A DNA stretch of 64,000 nt, from the NCBI RefSeq assembly GCF_900129425.1, contig NZ_LT670817.1, positions 868,001-932,000 on the forward strand, given 5' to 3'. Below are positions 53,964 through 62,497 of the stretch, piece by piece. The number at the start of each line of letters is the position of its first letter. Position 1 is the stretch's first letter. The translations under genes and the position numbers were made by a program. The stretch comes from Bradyrhizobium erythrophlei. Its GTDB lineage: Bacteria; Pseudomonadota; Alphaproteobacteria; Rhizobiales; Xanthobacteraceae. The notes beneath the pieces were generated by a model. It was not told the DNA's origin. It worked only from the letters and a program-made list of their open reading frames with translations, and searched no databases.

Positions 53964-56900
53964 CTATTCCGCCGCCCGGTTCGGAACGAGGTCATGTTGC
54001 TCTTCAGCCTTGGAATGGGTTCCGGGCTGGTGGTCACTGTGCGATCGACGCGTGAGCTTGCTCAGATAGATGTAGATGATCGGGGTCGTGAACAGCGTAA
54101 GAAACTGTGACAGCAGAAGGCCGCCGACGATTGCAATGCCAAGCGGACGGCGCAACTCCGAACCAGCTCCCGATCCGAGAGCCAATGGGAGACTGCCAAG
54201 CAAGGCCGCCATAGTCGTCATCATGATGGGACGAAAGCGCAGCAGGCATGCTTCGTAGATGGATTGCTCCGGTGTCAAATGCCGGTTTCGCTCCGCGACC
54301 AAGGCAAAGTCGATCATCATAATTGCGTTCTTCTTCACAATTCCCACGAGGAGAATAACGCCAATTAACGCGATCAGGGAGAAATCGTAGCCGAGAACGA
54401 TCAGGGCCAAAAATGCTCCGACGCCTGCCGAGGGCAGCGTCGAAAGAATCGTAATGGGATGGATAAAACTTTCGTAGAGAATCCCGAGAACGATGTAGAC
54501 GGCGATGACCGCAGCCGCGATCAGGTAAGGCTGGGTTGCCAACGATGTTTCGAAAACCTTGGCCGATCCCTGATAGAGGGCCGTGAGCGCAGCAGGCTTT
54601 GCGATTGTCTGTTCCGCATTCTGAATTGCGGTGATTGCCTCGCCCAGGGAGTGTCCTTGTGCGAGGTTGAACGACAACGTTACCGAAGGGAACAGATCCT
54701 GATGGTTGATCGTGAGTGGGGAGACCGAGATCTCGGATTTCGTCAGCACGGATAACGGTACCATCTGTCCTGTCGCCGACGGCACGTAAAGCTTCTCGAG
54801 TGAAGACGCGTCTTCCTGAGAGCTGGGCGTGGCTTCAAGGATGACACGGTGCTGATCGAGTTGACCAAAAATTGTCGCGACCTGCCGCTGTCCGAATGCA
54901 TCGTAGAGCGTATCGTCGATGACCTGCGGTGAAATCCCCAATCGGCCGATGGCGTCGCGATCGATCTTGAGCATCATGCGGGGCGCAGTCGCCTGCAGAT
55001 CGCCGGTCACGTCCTGCAGTTCCGGTAGTGACGAGAGCTTCGCCAGCATGATCGGGGCCCATTTGAAGAGCTCGGCAACGTCGGGATCCTGCAGGGTGTA
55101 TTGATATTGAGTCTTGCTGACGCGGGCGCCGATCTGCACGTCCTGGCGGGCTTGGGCGAAGAACGCGATCGCCGGCACCCGGGCGGTCGTTTTCCGCAGC
55201 CGGTTGACGACATCGGTCGCGCTCGCCTTGCGCTGGCTTAGGGGCTTGAGGTCGATCATCAGGCGAGCGCTGTTCACGGTGGGATTGGCGCCGACCCAAT
55301 AGTAAACCGTCTGTACATCCGGATCGGCCATCACGACCCTGGCCAGTTCATGCACCCGTTCCACCATGGCCGCGTAGGAAATGTCCTGGGCGGCTTCTGC
55401 GGTTCCCTGGATGGTGCCGTTGTCCTGCTGCGGAAAGAAGCCTTTGGGAATGGCAATGTAGAGCAATGCGGTGGCGGCAAGCGTCACAGCCATCACGGCT
55501 ATCATCGTCAGCCGGTGGCGTAGCGTCCAGCGGAGACTGGCCGCGTAGGCGTCCAGCGATCGCGTGAAAGCGGCATCGAGAAAAGTCTCGATCGTTCCGG
55601 GTTTCGAGTGGTTCTCGTCCGCCCGCAGCAGCCAGCCGCACATCATGGGCGTCAGCGTCAGGGCGACAATTCCCGAGATGACGATCGCCACGCTCAACGT
55701 GACGGCGAATTCGCGGAACAGCCGTCCGATCAGTCCGCCCATCAGCAGCAACGGCAGAAAGACGGCTATCAGGGAAAATGTCATAGAGAGAATGGTAAAG
55801 CCGATCTCCCGCGATCCGATCAGGGCCGCCTGCAACGGGCGCTCGCCGGCCTCGATATGGCGAATGACATTTTCCACCATCACGACGGCGTCGTCGATGA
55901 TGAAGCCGACCGCGATGGTGAGCGCCATCAACGATACGTTGTCGATGGTGTAGCCGACCAGGTACATCACCGCGCAAGTCGCCAGAAGGGAGACCGGGAT
56001 GGTGACGCTTGGGATCAACGTGGCGCGCGAATTGCGCAGGAACAGGAACATGACCAGCACGACAAGGCCTATGCTGACGGCCATCGTGAACTGGACGTCG
56101 CCGATCGACGCTCGGATGGTCTGGGTGCGGTCACCGAGGATTCGCACAACGATCGAAGGCGGCAGGGTGCGCTGCAGCCCCGGCAGCGCATCTTTGACCA
56201 ACTGGACCGTTTGGTTGACGTTGTAGCCGGGCTGCTTGTGCACGTCGATGACGATGGCCCGCTCGCCATTCAGCCATGCGGCCTCACGAACGTTTTCGAC
56301 GCCGTTGACGGCCTTGCCGAGGTCGCTGATTCGGACCGGCGCCCCGTTGCGGTAGGCGACGATCACCGAATTGAAAGCCGACGCGTCGAAAATCTGGTCG
56401 GTCGTGTCGAGCGTCAAGGATTGCCTTTGGCCGTCCAGAGTGCCCTTCGGAGCATTGACGGTGGCCGTGCCGATGGCCGCCCGGACGTCCTCGAGGCTCA
56501 ACCCCATGGCCGATGCTACGCTGGGGTCGACCTGCACGCGCACGGCGGGCTTTTGTTGGCCGTGAAAATCGACCAATCCGACGCCGGTGATGCGGGATAT
56601 CTGGGGAGCAAGGTAATTTTCGACATAGTCGTCGACCTTCGCGATCGGCAGGTCGGGCGACATAATCGCAATGGACATCAGGAGCGCGTCGGCCGGATTG
56701 ATTTTTTCATAGGTCGGAGGATTGGGCAGGTTCTTGGGCAATTGGCCGCCGGCTGCGTTGATCGCCGCCTGGACGTCTTGTGTGGCGCCGTCGAGGCTGC
56801 GGCTGAGGTCGAATTCCACCTGGATGGAAGTCTGCCCGAGCGAGCTCGCGGAGCTCATCGAGGTTACCCCCGAAATCAGCGACAATTGCCGTTCGAGCGG

Positions 56901-57095
56901 CGCTGCCACCGATGTGGCCATGGTCTCTGCATTCGCCCCGGGCAACTGGGCCGATATCTGGACAGTCGGGATGTCGACTTGCGGCACTCCGGCGATCGGC
57001 AGCAGGAAGTAGGCGACCAGGCCGAGCAGGATCAGGCCGATGACCAAGAGCGTCGTGGCTGTCGGTCGTACGATAAAAGGAGCTGAAAAGTTCAT
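53964..57095 (-). CDS. RND-family multidrug efflux permease (MdtB/MdtC/AcrB type)
   Basis: 1043 residues, twelve helices with two large periplasmic loops. The helix-4 proton relay is GFIIDDAVVMVENVIRH; loops contain PVRISDLGKAVNGVENVREA-like segments and the funnel. Exports drugs or other amphiphiles. Overlaps the fusion-protein gene by 4 bases (ATGA). An outer-membrane channel is not encoded here. Confidence 0.93.
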   Translation of the reverse strand: MNFSAPFIVRPTATTLLVIGLILLGLVAYFLLPIAGVPQVDIPTVQISAQLPGANAETMATSVAAPLERQLSLISGVTSMSSASSLGQTSIQVEFDLSRSLDGATQDVQAAINAAGGQLPKNLPNPPTYEKINPADALLMSIAIMSPDLPIAKVDDYVENYLAPQISRITGVGLVDFHGQQKPAVRVQVDPSVASAMGLSLEDVRAAIGTATVNAPKGTLDGQRQSLTLDTTDQIFDASAFNSVIVAYRNGAPVRISDLGKAVNGVENVREAAWLNGERAIVIDVHKQPGYNVNQTVQLVKDALPGLQRTLPPSIVVRILGDRTQTIRASIGDVQFTMAVSIGLVVLVMFLFLRNSRATLIPSVTIPVSLLATCAVMYLVGYTIDNVSLMALTIAVGFIIDDAVVMVENVIRHIEAGERPLQAALIGSREIGFTILSMTFSLIAVFLPLLLMGGLIGRLFREFAVTLSVAIVISGIVALTLTPMMCGWLLRADENHSKPGTIETFLDAAFTRSLDAYAASLRWTLRHRLTMIAVMAVTLAATALLYIAIPKGFFPQQDNGTIQGTAEAAQDISYAAMVERVHELARVVMADPDVQTVYYWVGANPTVNSARLMIDLKPLSQRKASATDVVNRLRKTTARVPAIAFFAQARQDVQIGARVSKTQYQYTLQDPDVAELFKWAPIMLAKLSSLPELQDVTGDLQATAPRMMLKIDRDAIGRLGISPQVIDDTLYDAFGQRQVATIFGQLDQHRVILEATPSSQEDASSLEKLYVPSATGQMVPLSVLTKSEISVSPLTINHQDLFPSVTLSFNLAQGHSLGEAITAIQNAEQTIAKPAALTALYQGSAKVFETSLATQPYLIAAAVIAVYIVLGILYESFIHPITILSTLPSAGVGAFLALIVLGYDFSLIALIGVILLVGIVKKNAIMMIDFALVAERNRHLTPEQSIYEACLLRFRPIMMTTMAALLGSLPLALGSGAGSELRRPLGIAIVGGLLLSQFLTLFTTPIIYIYLSKLTRRSHSDHQPGTHSKAEEQHDLVPNRAAE

Positions 57096-58249
57096 GGTGA
57101 ATTTGCAGAACCGGTGTCAGCGGGCGGTGCCGTTTGTGCGGCGACTTCGACTTTGCTTCCGGCCTGAATTCGATATTGACCGTCGGTCACGATCTGCTCT
57201 CCGGCTTGCAACCCGCCGTCGATGATTGCGATGGTCTTGTTCAGTACGCCGACCTTCAAGGGCCGCTTCTGCACGATGCGGTCGCCGTCGACCACGAAGG
57301 CATAGGGCCCGTCGGGGCCCTGCTGCACCGCCGTCACCGGTACCGCTATTACGTTGCGGCGGACCGCAAGCTGGATGCGAAGGTTGACGAACTGCCCAGG
57401 CCACAAGACGTCGTCGCCGTTTTCGAATTTGGCCTTATAGTTGATCGTTCCGGTGGCCGGATTGATCTGATTGTCGATCACGGCAAGCACGCCGGTGGCC
57501 AGAGTCCGTCCGTCTCGATCGAGCGCCGTCACGACGACGTCCCCGGTCTTCGATGCGGCGCTGAGCTGCGGCAGCGAATCGGCGGGCAGCGCGAAGCTGA
57601 CGAAAATGGGGTGGATTTGATTGATGGAGACGATGCCGGTCGTATCGCTTGCTTTTACGATGTTGCCTGCATCGACCAGGCGCGTCCCGACACGGCCGTC
57701 TATCGGCGAACGGATGGTGCTGTAGTTCAATTGGACCTGCGCCGTGTCGATCAACGCCTGATCGGCCTTGACGATTGCCTCGGTCTGCGCAGCCAGGGCT
57801 CGGGTGGTGTCGAGCTGCTGGGCAGTGACCGCACCGTTCTTCGCGAGATCGGTATACCTGGCCAGATCGTGGCGAACGTTGCCGAGTTGCGCCTGATCCT
57901 TGAGCTTGTTGGCTTCTGCCTGCGCCAGCACCGCTTCAAACGGCGCCGGGTCGATCTCGATCAGTATGTCTCCGGCATGGACATCCTTTCCCTCTTCGAA
58001 CCGGATCTTGACGATTTGACCGTCTACCCTCGGCTTGATGAGCACGCTGTTGAATGCTTGAACCGTCCCGAGACCCGCCAGGAAAACCGGCACATCCGCG
58101 CGCCTTGCCTTGTCGGTCATGACCGGGACGGCGACCTCGCCGCCCCGCGCGGCCGACTGCGCAGGGGAAGGCTGCCACCAGCGGGTTTCGACCAGAATAG
58201 CGGCCGCGCCGGCTGCAAGCAGGGCCGTGATCAGGACTAAGCGGCGCAC
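57092..58249 (-). CDS. RND membrane fusion protein (MdtA type)
   Basis: 385 residues from GTG 58249. N-terminal anchor (LVLITALLAAGAAAILVE), lipoyl halves (VDGQIVKIRFEEGKDVHAGD and SPIDGRVGTRLVDAGNIVKA), coiled coil and barrel. Adaptor for the RND pump; first gene of the operon. No regulator gene adjacent. Confidence 0.92.
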   Translation of the reverse strand: MRRLVLITALLAAGAAAILVETRWWQPSPAQSAARGGEVAVPVMTDKARRADVPVFLAGLGTVQAFNSVLIKPRVDGQIVKIRFEEGKDVHAGDILIEIDPAPFEAVLAQAEANKLKDQAQLGNVRHDLARYTDLAKNGAVTAQQLDTTRALAAQTEAIVKADQALIDTAQVQLNYSTIRSPIDGRVGTRLVDAGNIVKASDTTGIVSINQIHPIFVSFALPADSLPQLSAASKTGDVVVTALDRDGRTLATGVLAVIDNQINPATGTINYKAKFENGDDVLWPGQFVNLRIQLAVRRNVIAVPVTAVQQGPDGPYAFVVDGDRIVQKRPLKVGVLNKTIAIIDGGLQAGEQIVTDGQYRIQAGSKVEVAAQTAPPADTGSANSP

Positions 58250-58566
58250 TTCTGCTCCTGGCTACCGATTTTTGGCTGGTGCGATGGCCGAACGCGTTAC
58301 GAAGCCAGTCATGGGCCTACCTGACTTCAACCGTTTGAGGAAGGTGACGCTTTGGCCATTGAGGATGGAAGAAGCCGCGGGTGGGATAATCCAACACGCC
58401 ACGCGTATAAGCAAGATATGGCCGCATTGAGCCCGCCGTCCCGATGGCGATCACGATGATTACCAATGGTGTGCCCGGACAATAGAGACCCGGCGGGTCC
58501 GCGCAAGGCGCAGCGCGGTGACAGGCTCCGGTCAGCCGGCGTGCGCCTAAACGCCGGGGCGCGCCA
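58250..58566. other. Gap upstream of the RND operon, no gene
   Basis: 317 bases holding the RND promoter region; no recognised operator, repeat or coding sequence. Confidence 0.4.
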
Positions 58567-59490
58567 TTACCGGGGCTGCTGGCCGATGACTGCCAGCGCG
58601 TCCGGCGACCAGCTTGCGACCGTCGCTTCGGTGCGATAGCGCGGGAGATGATCGTCGAACGAGTAGAAAACGCACAGCGCGAGGCTGGCCCAGACCGCCG
58701 CACTGAAATAAAGCGACATCCAGACAATCTCGTCCTTCCACTCGGCAAGGTCGTGGGTCACGACCCAACGCGTGCTGACGTCACGGAGACCCTCGAGAGG
58801 TGTCAGAAGCTTGCTGCCATCGGCAAGCCCGGCCCGCCACCGGCCCAGATACATCGGGACGTCGACGGTCATGAGGAACGCCAGATAGGCTGCAATCCCC
58901 GTTATCGTGATGGCGAGGACCACGCGAACCGGACCATCGAACTCCGGCAGCAGCCGGCAAAGGCCAATCCCGACGACGAAAAAGGCAACAGCCCAAAGCG
59001 AGTTTTCGATGGCGTTGCCCAAATAGTTGGTGGTCAGCACCGCATGCCATGAGAGGCATTCCGCGATCAGGATCAACGGCAGGATCACCCACGCGGCGTT
59101 CAGGGTGGTGTCCGCTGCCGTCATCGTGCCGAGCTGGTGCAGGATCATCGCCCACTGCGCCGCGAAGCAGATCTCGGCCACGGTTGCGACCGACCGGCCG
59201 ACGACCACGCTCGACAGCCACGTGTCGAACAAGCAAATCCGCTGAACGTCCGCGCGAGGAAGAACCGACCTGAATGCGCAGCCAAAAACGTAGGCCGCAC
59301 AGAGCAGAAGCATGAGCCCGATGCCGGACATGCTGCCGAGACTGCCCGTCGGTTGTTCGTGGAGCTGGCGGTACAGCAGGAACCAGACCGCGATATTTGC
59401 GCCGCTGACCAGGGTCAACAGACTCCACCACCAGGCCAGCGGATTTGACCACCCCAGCGAACTTGACCGCACCCGCCATTCCATACTCAT
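58567..59490 (-). CDS. Hypothetical polytopic membrane protein, seven helices
   Basis: 307 residues from ATG 59490, chosen for the GGAGCGG six bases upstream; an ATG at 59520 is also open. Helices include LMLLLCAAYVFGCAFRSVLP, LWAVAFFVVGIGLCRLLP and VLAITITGIAAYLAFLMTVD, with WARW-like aromatic loop (MYLGRWRAGLADGSKLLT). No family recognised. A 132-base fragment is duplicated at 53824. Confidence 0.65.
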   Translation of the reverse strand: MSMEWRVRSSSLGWSNPLAWWWSLLTLVSGANIAVWFLLYRQLHEQPTGSLGSMSGIGLMLLLCAAYVFGCAFRSVLPRADVQRICLFDTWLSSVVVGRSVATVAEICFAAQWAMILHQLGTMTAADTTLNAAWVILPLILIAECLSWHAVLTTNYLGNAIENSLWAVAFFVVGIGLCRLLPEFDGPVRVVLAITITGIAAYLAFLMTVDVPMYLGRWRAGLADGSKLLTPLEGLRDVSTRWVVTHDLAEWKDEIVWMSLYFSAAVWASLALCVFYSFDDHLPRYRTEATVASWSPDALAVIGQQPR

Positions 59491-59619
59491 GGACCGCTCC
59501 GCGTGTAACCGAACCGACATCGGATTGTAGTAGTTCTGTCACAAATCGCGGCCGGTCACGACAAAAATATGCGTGAGACGGGTGCCCGCGGGAGCCCATC
59601 GAGCCAAAGCGATTTCAGC

Positions 59620-60435
59620 TCAGGGGGCTTCGCGCTCGAGCCATTCGATATGCCGGGCGACCGAAACCTCCATGGCATGTTCGGCGTTTTCCGGAATGAC
59701 CGCGTTCCAGAACGCGCCATAAATCGCGTCGTATTTGAACGGCATGACGCGCTCCGCGATGGTCCGGACCGCGCTCGCGCCGAGCGGAATGAAGTTGGGA
59801 TAGGAGCGCATGAAGCCAAGATGCTTGCGGTCGGCCACCACCTGCAGCAGATCGCCGGAGAGCAGCGCGCCGCGGCCGTCGCATCCTTGCGCCCAGTGCA
59901 TGATCGTTCCGCCATCGAAATGGCCGCCGGTGCGCAGCAGCGTCAGGCCCGGGGCGATTTGCTTGGTCTCGTCGGTCCATAGTTCGAGGCAGGGATCAGG
60001 CCACATGATCCATTCGCGATCCGCGGCATGAAGATAAACCGGTATGCCGCCAAATGCCCGGCTCCAGTCGACCATCGTCGTGTAGTAGTGCGGATGCGAG
60101 ATCGCGATGGCGCTGAGGCCGCCGACGCCCCTGATCAGATCGACCATCACATCGCTGACCAGGCTGATGCAGTCCCACAACACGTTGCCTTGTCCGCTGG
60201 GGACCAGAAGCGCGCGCTGGTTGATGCCAAATGCCGGCGTCATGCCGATCCCGATCAGGCCGGCTTCATTCCGGAATGTCGGCATATGGCTTCGCTCAAG
60301 ACGCTTCAGCGTGGTCCAGGCCTGTCCGCTCGGCGGCACGAATTGCCGTTCCTCGTCGCAGATCGCGCACGCGTCCGGCGGATCGGGCGTCGGCGCATAT
60401 TGGGTGCCGCAGGTGGTGCAGATGAACGCGTCCAT
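59620..60435 (-). CDS. MBL-fold metallo-hydrolase with N-terminal zinc-ribbon
   Basis: 271 residues. Residues 6-26: CTTC and CAIC (CxxC-x13-CxxC), a rubredoxin-like or zinc ribbon. Then the beta-lactamase fold: SHPHYYTTMVDW in place of HxHxDH (only HPH retained plus Asp), GGHFDGGT, SGDLL. The second half lacks some ligands, so metal number is uncertain. Members of this subgroup are described only as hydrolases. ATG 60435. Confidence 0.78.
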   Translation of the reverse strand: MDAFICTTCGTQYAPTPDPPDACAICDEERQFVPPSGQAWTTLKRLERSHMPTFRNEAGLIGIGMTPAFGINQRALLVPSGQGNVLWDCISLVSDVMVDLIRGVGGLSAIAISHPHYYTTMVDWSRAFGGIPVYLHAADREWIMWPDPCLELWTDETKQIAPGLTLLRTGGHFDGGTIMHWAQGCDGRGALLSGDLLQVVADRKHLGFMRSYPNFIPLGASAVRTIAERVMPFKYDAIYGAFWNAVIPENAEHAMEVSVARHIEWLEREAP

Positions 60436-60872
60436 GACATCGCCTCAAGGCAGAAACAGGGGGGCGCGTGTAATAACATGAAAGGCCGACTGGCATCCCT
60501 GACGTTCGATCGGAGGAACAGCCAACATCACTATCAATTGAATCGCGCGCAGCGAAGGCGGAACCAAGGCCTATTCCCCCGTTTTTCAGACGAGTGCCGG
60601 GCCTCGTTCAGCTGCCGCGGCGTCGCATACACTCAAGCGTGATGAGCATGGTGCTCGCTTCTTCCCACATTTGCCTTTAGTGGGGGCGAACAACGAGAAG
60701 CGACCTGGAAGCAGGGCCAGCATTCGCGAAAACGCTACGGTAGACGATCTTCAGGCAGCGCGCCCGCGCCGCCGGACTCACTCACCCGATAGACCTCGTG
60801 AGCTCGGCTGTCGTCAAGTCTGACGCGGCTGATTTCGTTTTGTTGCGCCTCAAGGATGCTGGATAGGAGTAG
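60436..60872. other. Gap between MBL-fold gene and sulfite dehydrogenase, no gene
   Basis: 437 bases, no recognised repeat, operator or coding sequence; should hold the sor promoter. Confidence 0.4.
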
Positions 60873-62114
60873 TTGATGCGGGAATATGACGTGCGACCAT
60901 CGGATCTGACGCGGCGCCGCGTGCTGGGTGGAATGGGGGTCGCCGGCCTGGCGCTAATGTCCTCGCCGGCATTGGCGCAGGAGACGGTCGATCTGCACGT
61001 GCCGGGCGGTCCGAGCACGCGGATGATCACCACTTCCTATCCGCAAAAGGGCCGAATGATCCTGCAGCGTTCAAGCCCGCCATGGCTTGAGACGCCTTTC
61101 GAAGTCTTCGACAAGGGCGTGTTCACCCCCAACGACCAGCACTACGTCAGTTGGCACTGGGCGACTTTTCCGGGCGACATCGATGTGGACAGCTTTCGTC
61201 TGACGGTGCGAGGCCAGGTCAATCAGACGCTTTCGCTGTCGCTCAAGGACATTTTGCAGGGCTTGCCGAGATTCGATATCGCCGCCGTCAACCAGTGCGC
61301 CGGCGCTTCGCGCCTCTACGCCGTTCCCCGCGTCGCTGGTGCTCAATGGGCCAACGGTTCGATGAGCAACGCGATCTGGACCGGTGTGCGTCTCAAGGAC
61401 GTGCTTGACCGCGCCGGTGTAAAACCTGGCGCGATTCAAGTCCGCTTCGGCGGCCTGGACGAGCCGGTGATGCAGGACGCGCCGAAATTCCTGAAGTCGC
61501 TCACCATCGACCACGCGCGCGACGGCGAGGTGATGATCGCTTTCGCCATGAACGGCGAGCAGCTTCCATTGCTGAATGGATTTCCGTTGCGGCTCGTCGT
61601 GCCCGGCTGGTGCGGGGTTTACTGGATCAAGATGCTGAACGATATCGAAGTGCTGGATCAGCCCGACACCAATTACTGGACGGCGACCGGCTACCGCGTG
61701 CCCGATACGCCGCACAATACCGTCAAGCCCGGCGAGACCGGATTCAAGATGGTGCCGGTGACCCGCAATGTTCCGCGGTCGTTCATCACCAACATCCGTG
61801 ACGGCGACAGCGTGCCGGCGGGGACGCCGGCTTCGGCGCGGGGCATCGCCTTCGGCGGCGATTGCGGCGTTGCCCGCGTCGATTTGTCGATCGATGGCGG
61901 CAACAGCTGGCAACCGACGAAACTCGATGCCGATCAGGGGACATACGGCTTTCGGCGATGGCAGACGCAATTTACGCTGCCCGCGCGCGGCGCGCGCACC
62001 CTGATGGTTCGCTGCACCAACACCAGGAACGAGGCGCAGCCCGATTTCAAGATCTGGAATCCGTCCGGCTACATGTACAACACCATTGAAACGACCCATG
62101 TGGTCGCGGCCTGA
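60873..62114 (+). CDS. sorA: Sulfite:cytochrome c dehydrogenase, molybdopterin subunit (SorA-like)
   Basis: 413 residues. Tat signal (LTRRRVLGGMGVAGLALM) ending in ALA, sulfite-oxidase fold; the Mo-ligating Cys is in NQCAGASR and further cofactor residues in LRLVVPGWCGVYWIKML. C-terminal dimer domain. Oxidises sulfite to sulfate in the periplasm and passes electrons to the SorB cytochrome encoded next. Cofactor already assembled before Tat export. Confidence 0.9.
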   Translation: MMREYDVRPSDLTRRRVLGGMGVAGLALMSSPALAQETVDLHVPGGPSTRMITTSYPQKGRMILQRSSPPWLETPFEVFDKGVFTPNDQHYVSWHWATFPGDIDVDSFRLTVRGQVNQTLSLSLKDILQGLPRFDIAAVNQCAGASRLYAVPRVAGAQWANGSMSNAIWTGVRLKDVLDRAGVKPGAIQVRFGGLDEPVMQDAPKFLKSLTIDHARDGEVMIAFAMNGEQLPLLNGFPLRLVVPGWCGVYWIKMLNDIEVLDQPDTNYWTATGYRVPDTPHNTVKPGETGFKMVPVTRNVPRSFITNIRDGDSVPAGTPASARGIAFGGDCGVARVDLSIDGGNSWQPTKLDADQGTYGFRRWQTQFTLPARGARTLMVRCTNTRNEAQPDFKIWNPSGYMYNTIETTHVVAA

Positions 62115-62127
62115 GGAGGAATCAGGA

Positions 62128-62460
62128 ATGCTCCGTGCTGTTCTGCCGATGGCCGCCGTTCTGGGTCTCGCTCTGTTGCCGCATCCCGGCGAGGCCGCAA
62201 CGATCACCACCTTGAAGTCGCTGAAACTGGATGTCCCCCTCAGCGACGCGATGTTCCCCGCCGGTCCGGGATCGGACGCGATCAACAACAACTGCCTCGC
62301 CTGCCACTCGGCCGACCATGTGTTGAACCAGCCTTCGCTGTCCAGGGAAGCCTGGCAGGAAGTCGTCAACAAGATGATCACGGCCTACAAGGCTCCTGTC
62401 AGCCCTGACGACGCCAAGGCGATCGTGGACTATCTGGTTCGCACCAAAGGCGCGTCATAG
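62128..62460 (+). CDS. sorB: Sulfite dehydrogenase cytochrome c subunit (SorB-like)
   Basis: 110 residues, signal peptide (VLPMAAVLGLALLPHPGEAA), one heme site CLACH (CxxCH), distal Met candidates in the C-terminal half (MITAYKAPVSPDDAKAIV). Follows sorA after 13 bases with GAGGAATCAGG as ribosome-binding site. Accepts electrons from SorA. Confidence 0.9.
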   Translation: MLRAVLPMAAVLGLALLPHPGEAATITTLKSLKLDVPLSDAMFPAGPGSDAINNNCLACHSADHVLNQPSLSREAWQEVVNKMITAYKAPVSPDDAKAIVDYLVRTKGAS

Positions 62461-62497
62461 GTCCCTCGCGCGCGAAGCCGCGGCGCTAATATGGCTG

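Noticed and set aside
55608..57086. 492-codon plus-strand frame
   Set aside because: Antisense to the RND permease; highly Asp/Arg/Gln/His biased.
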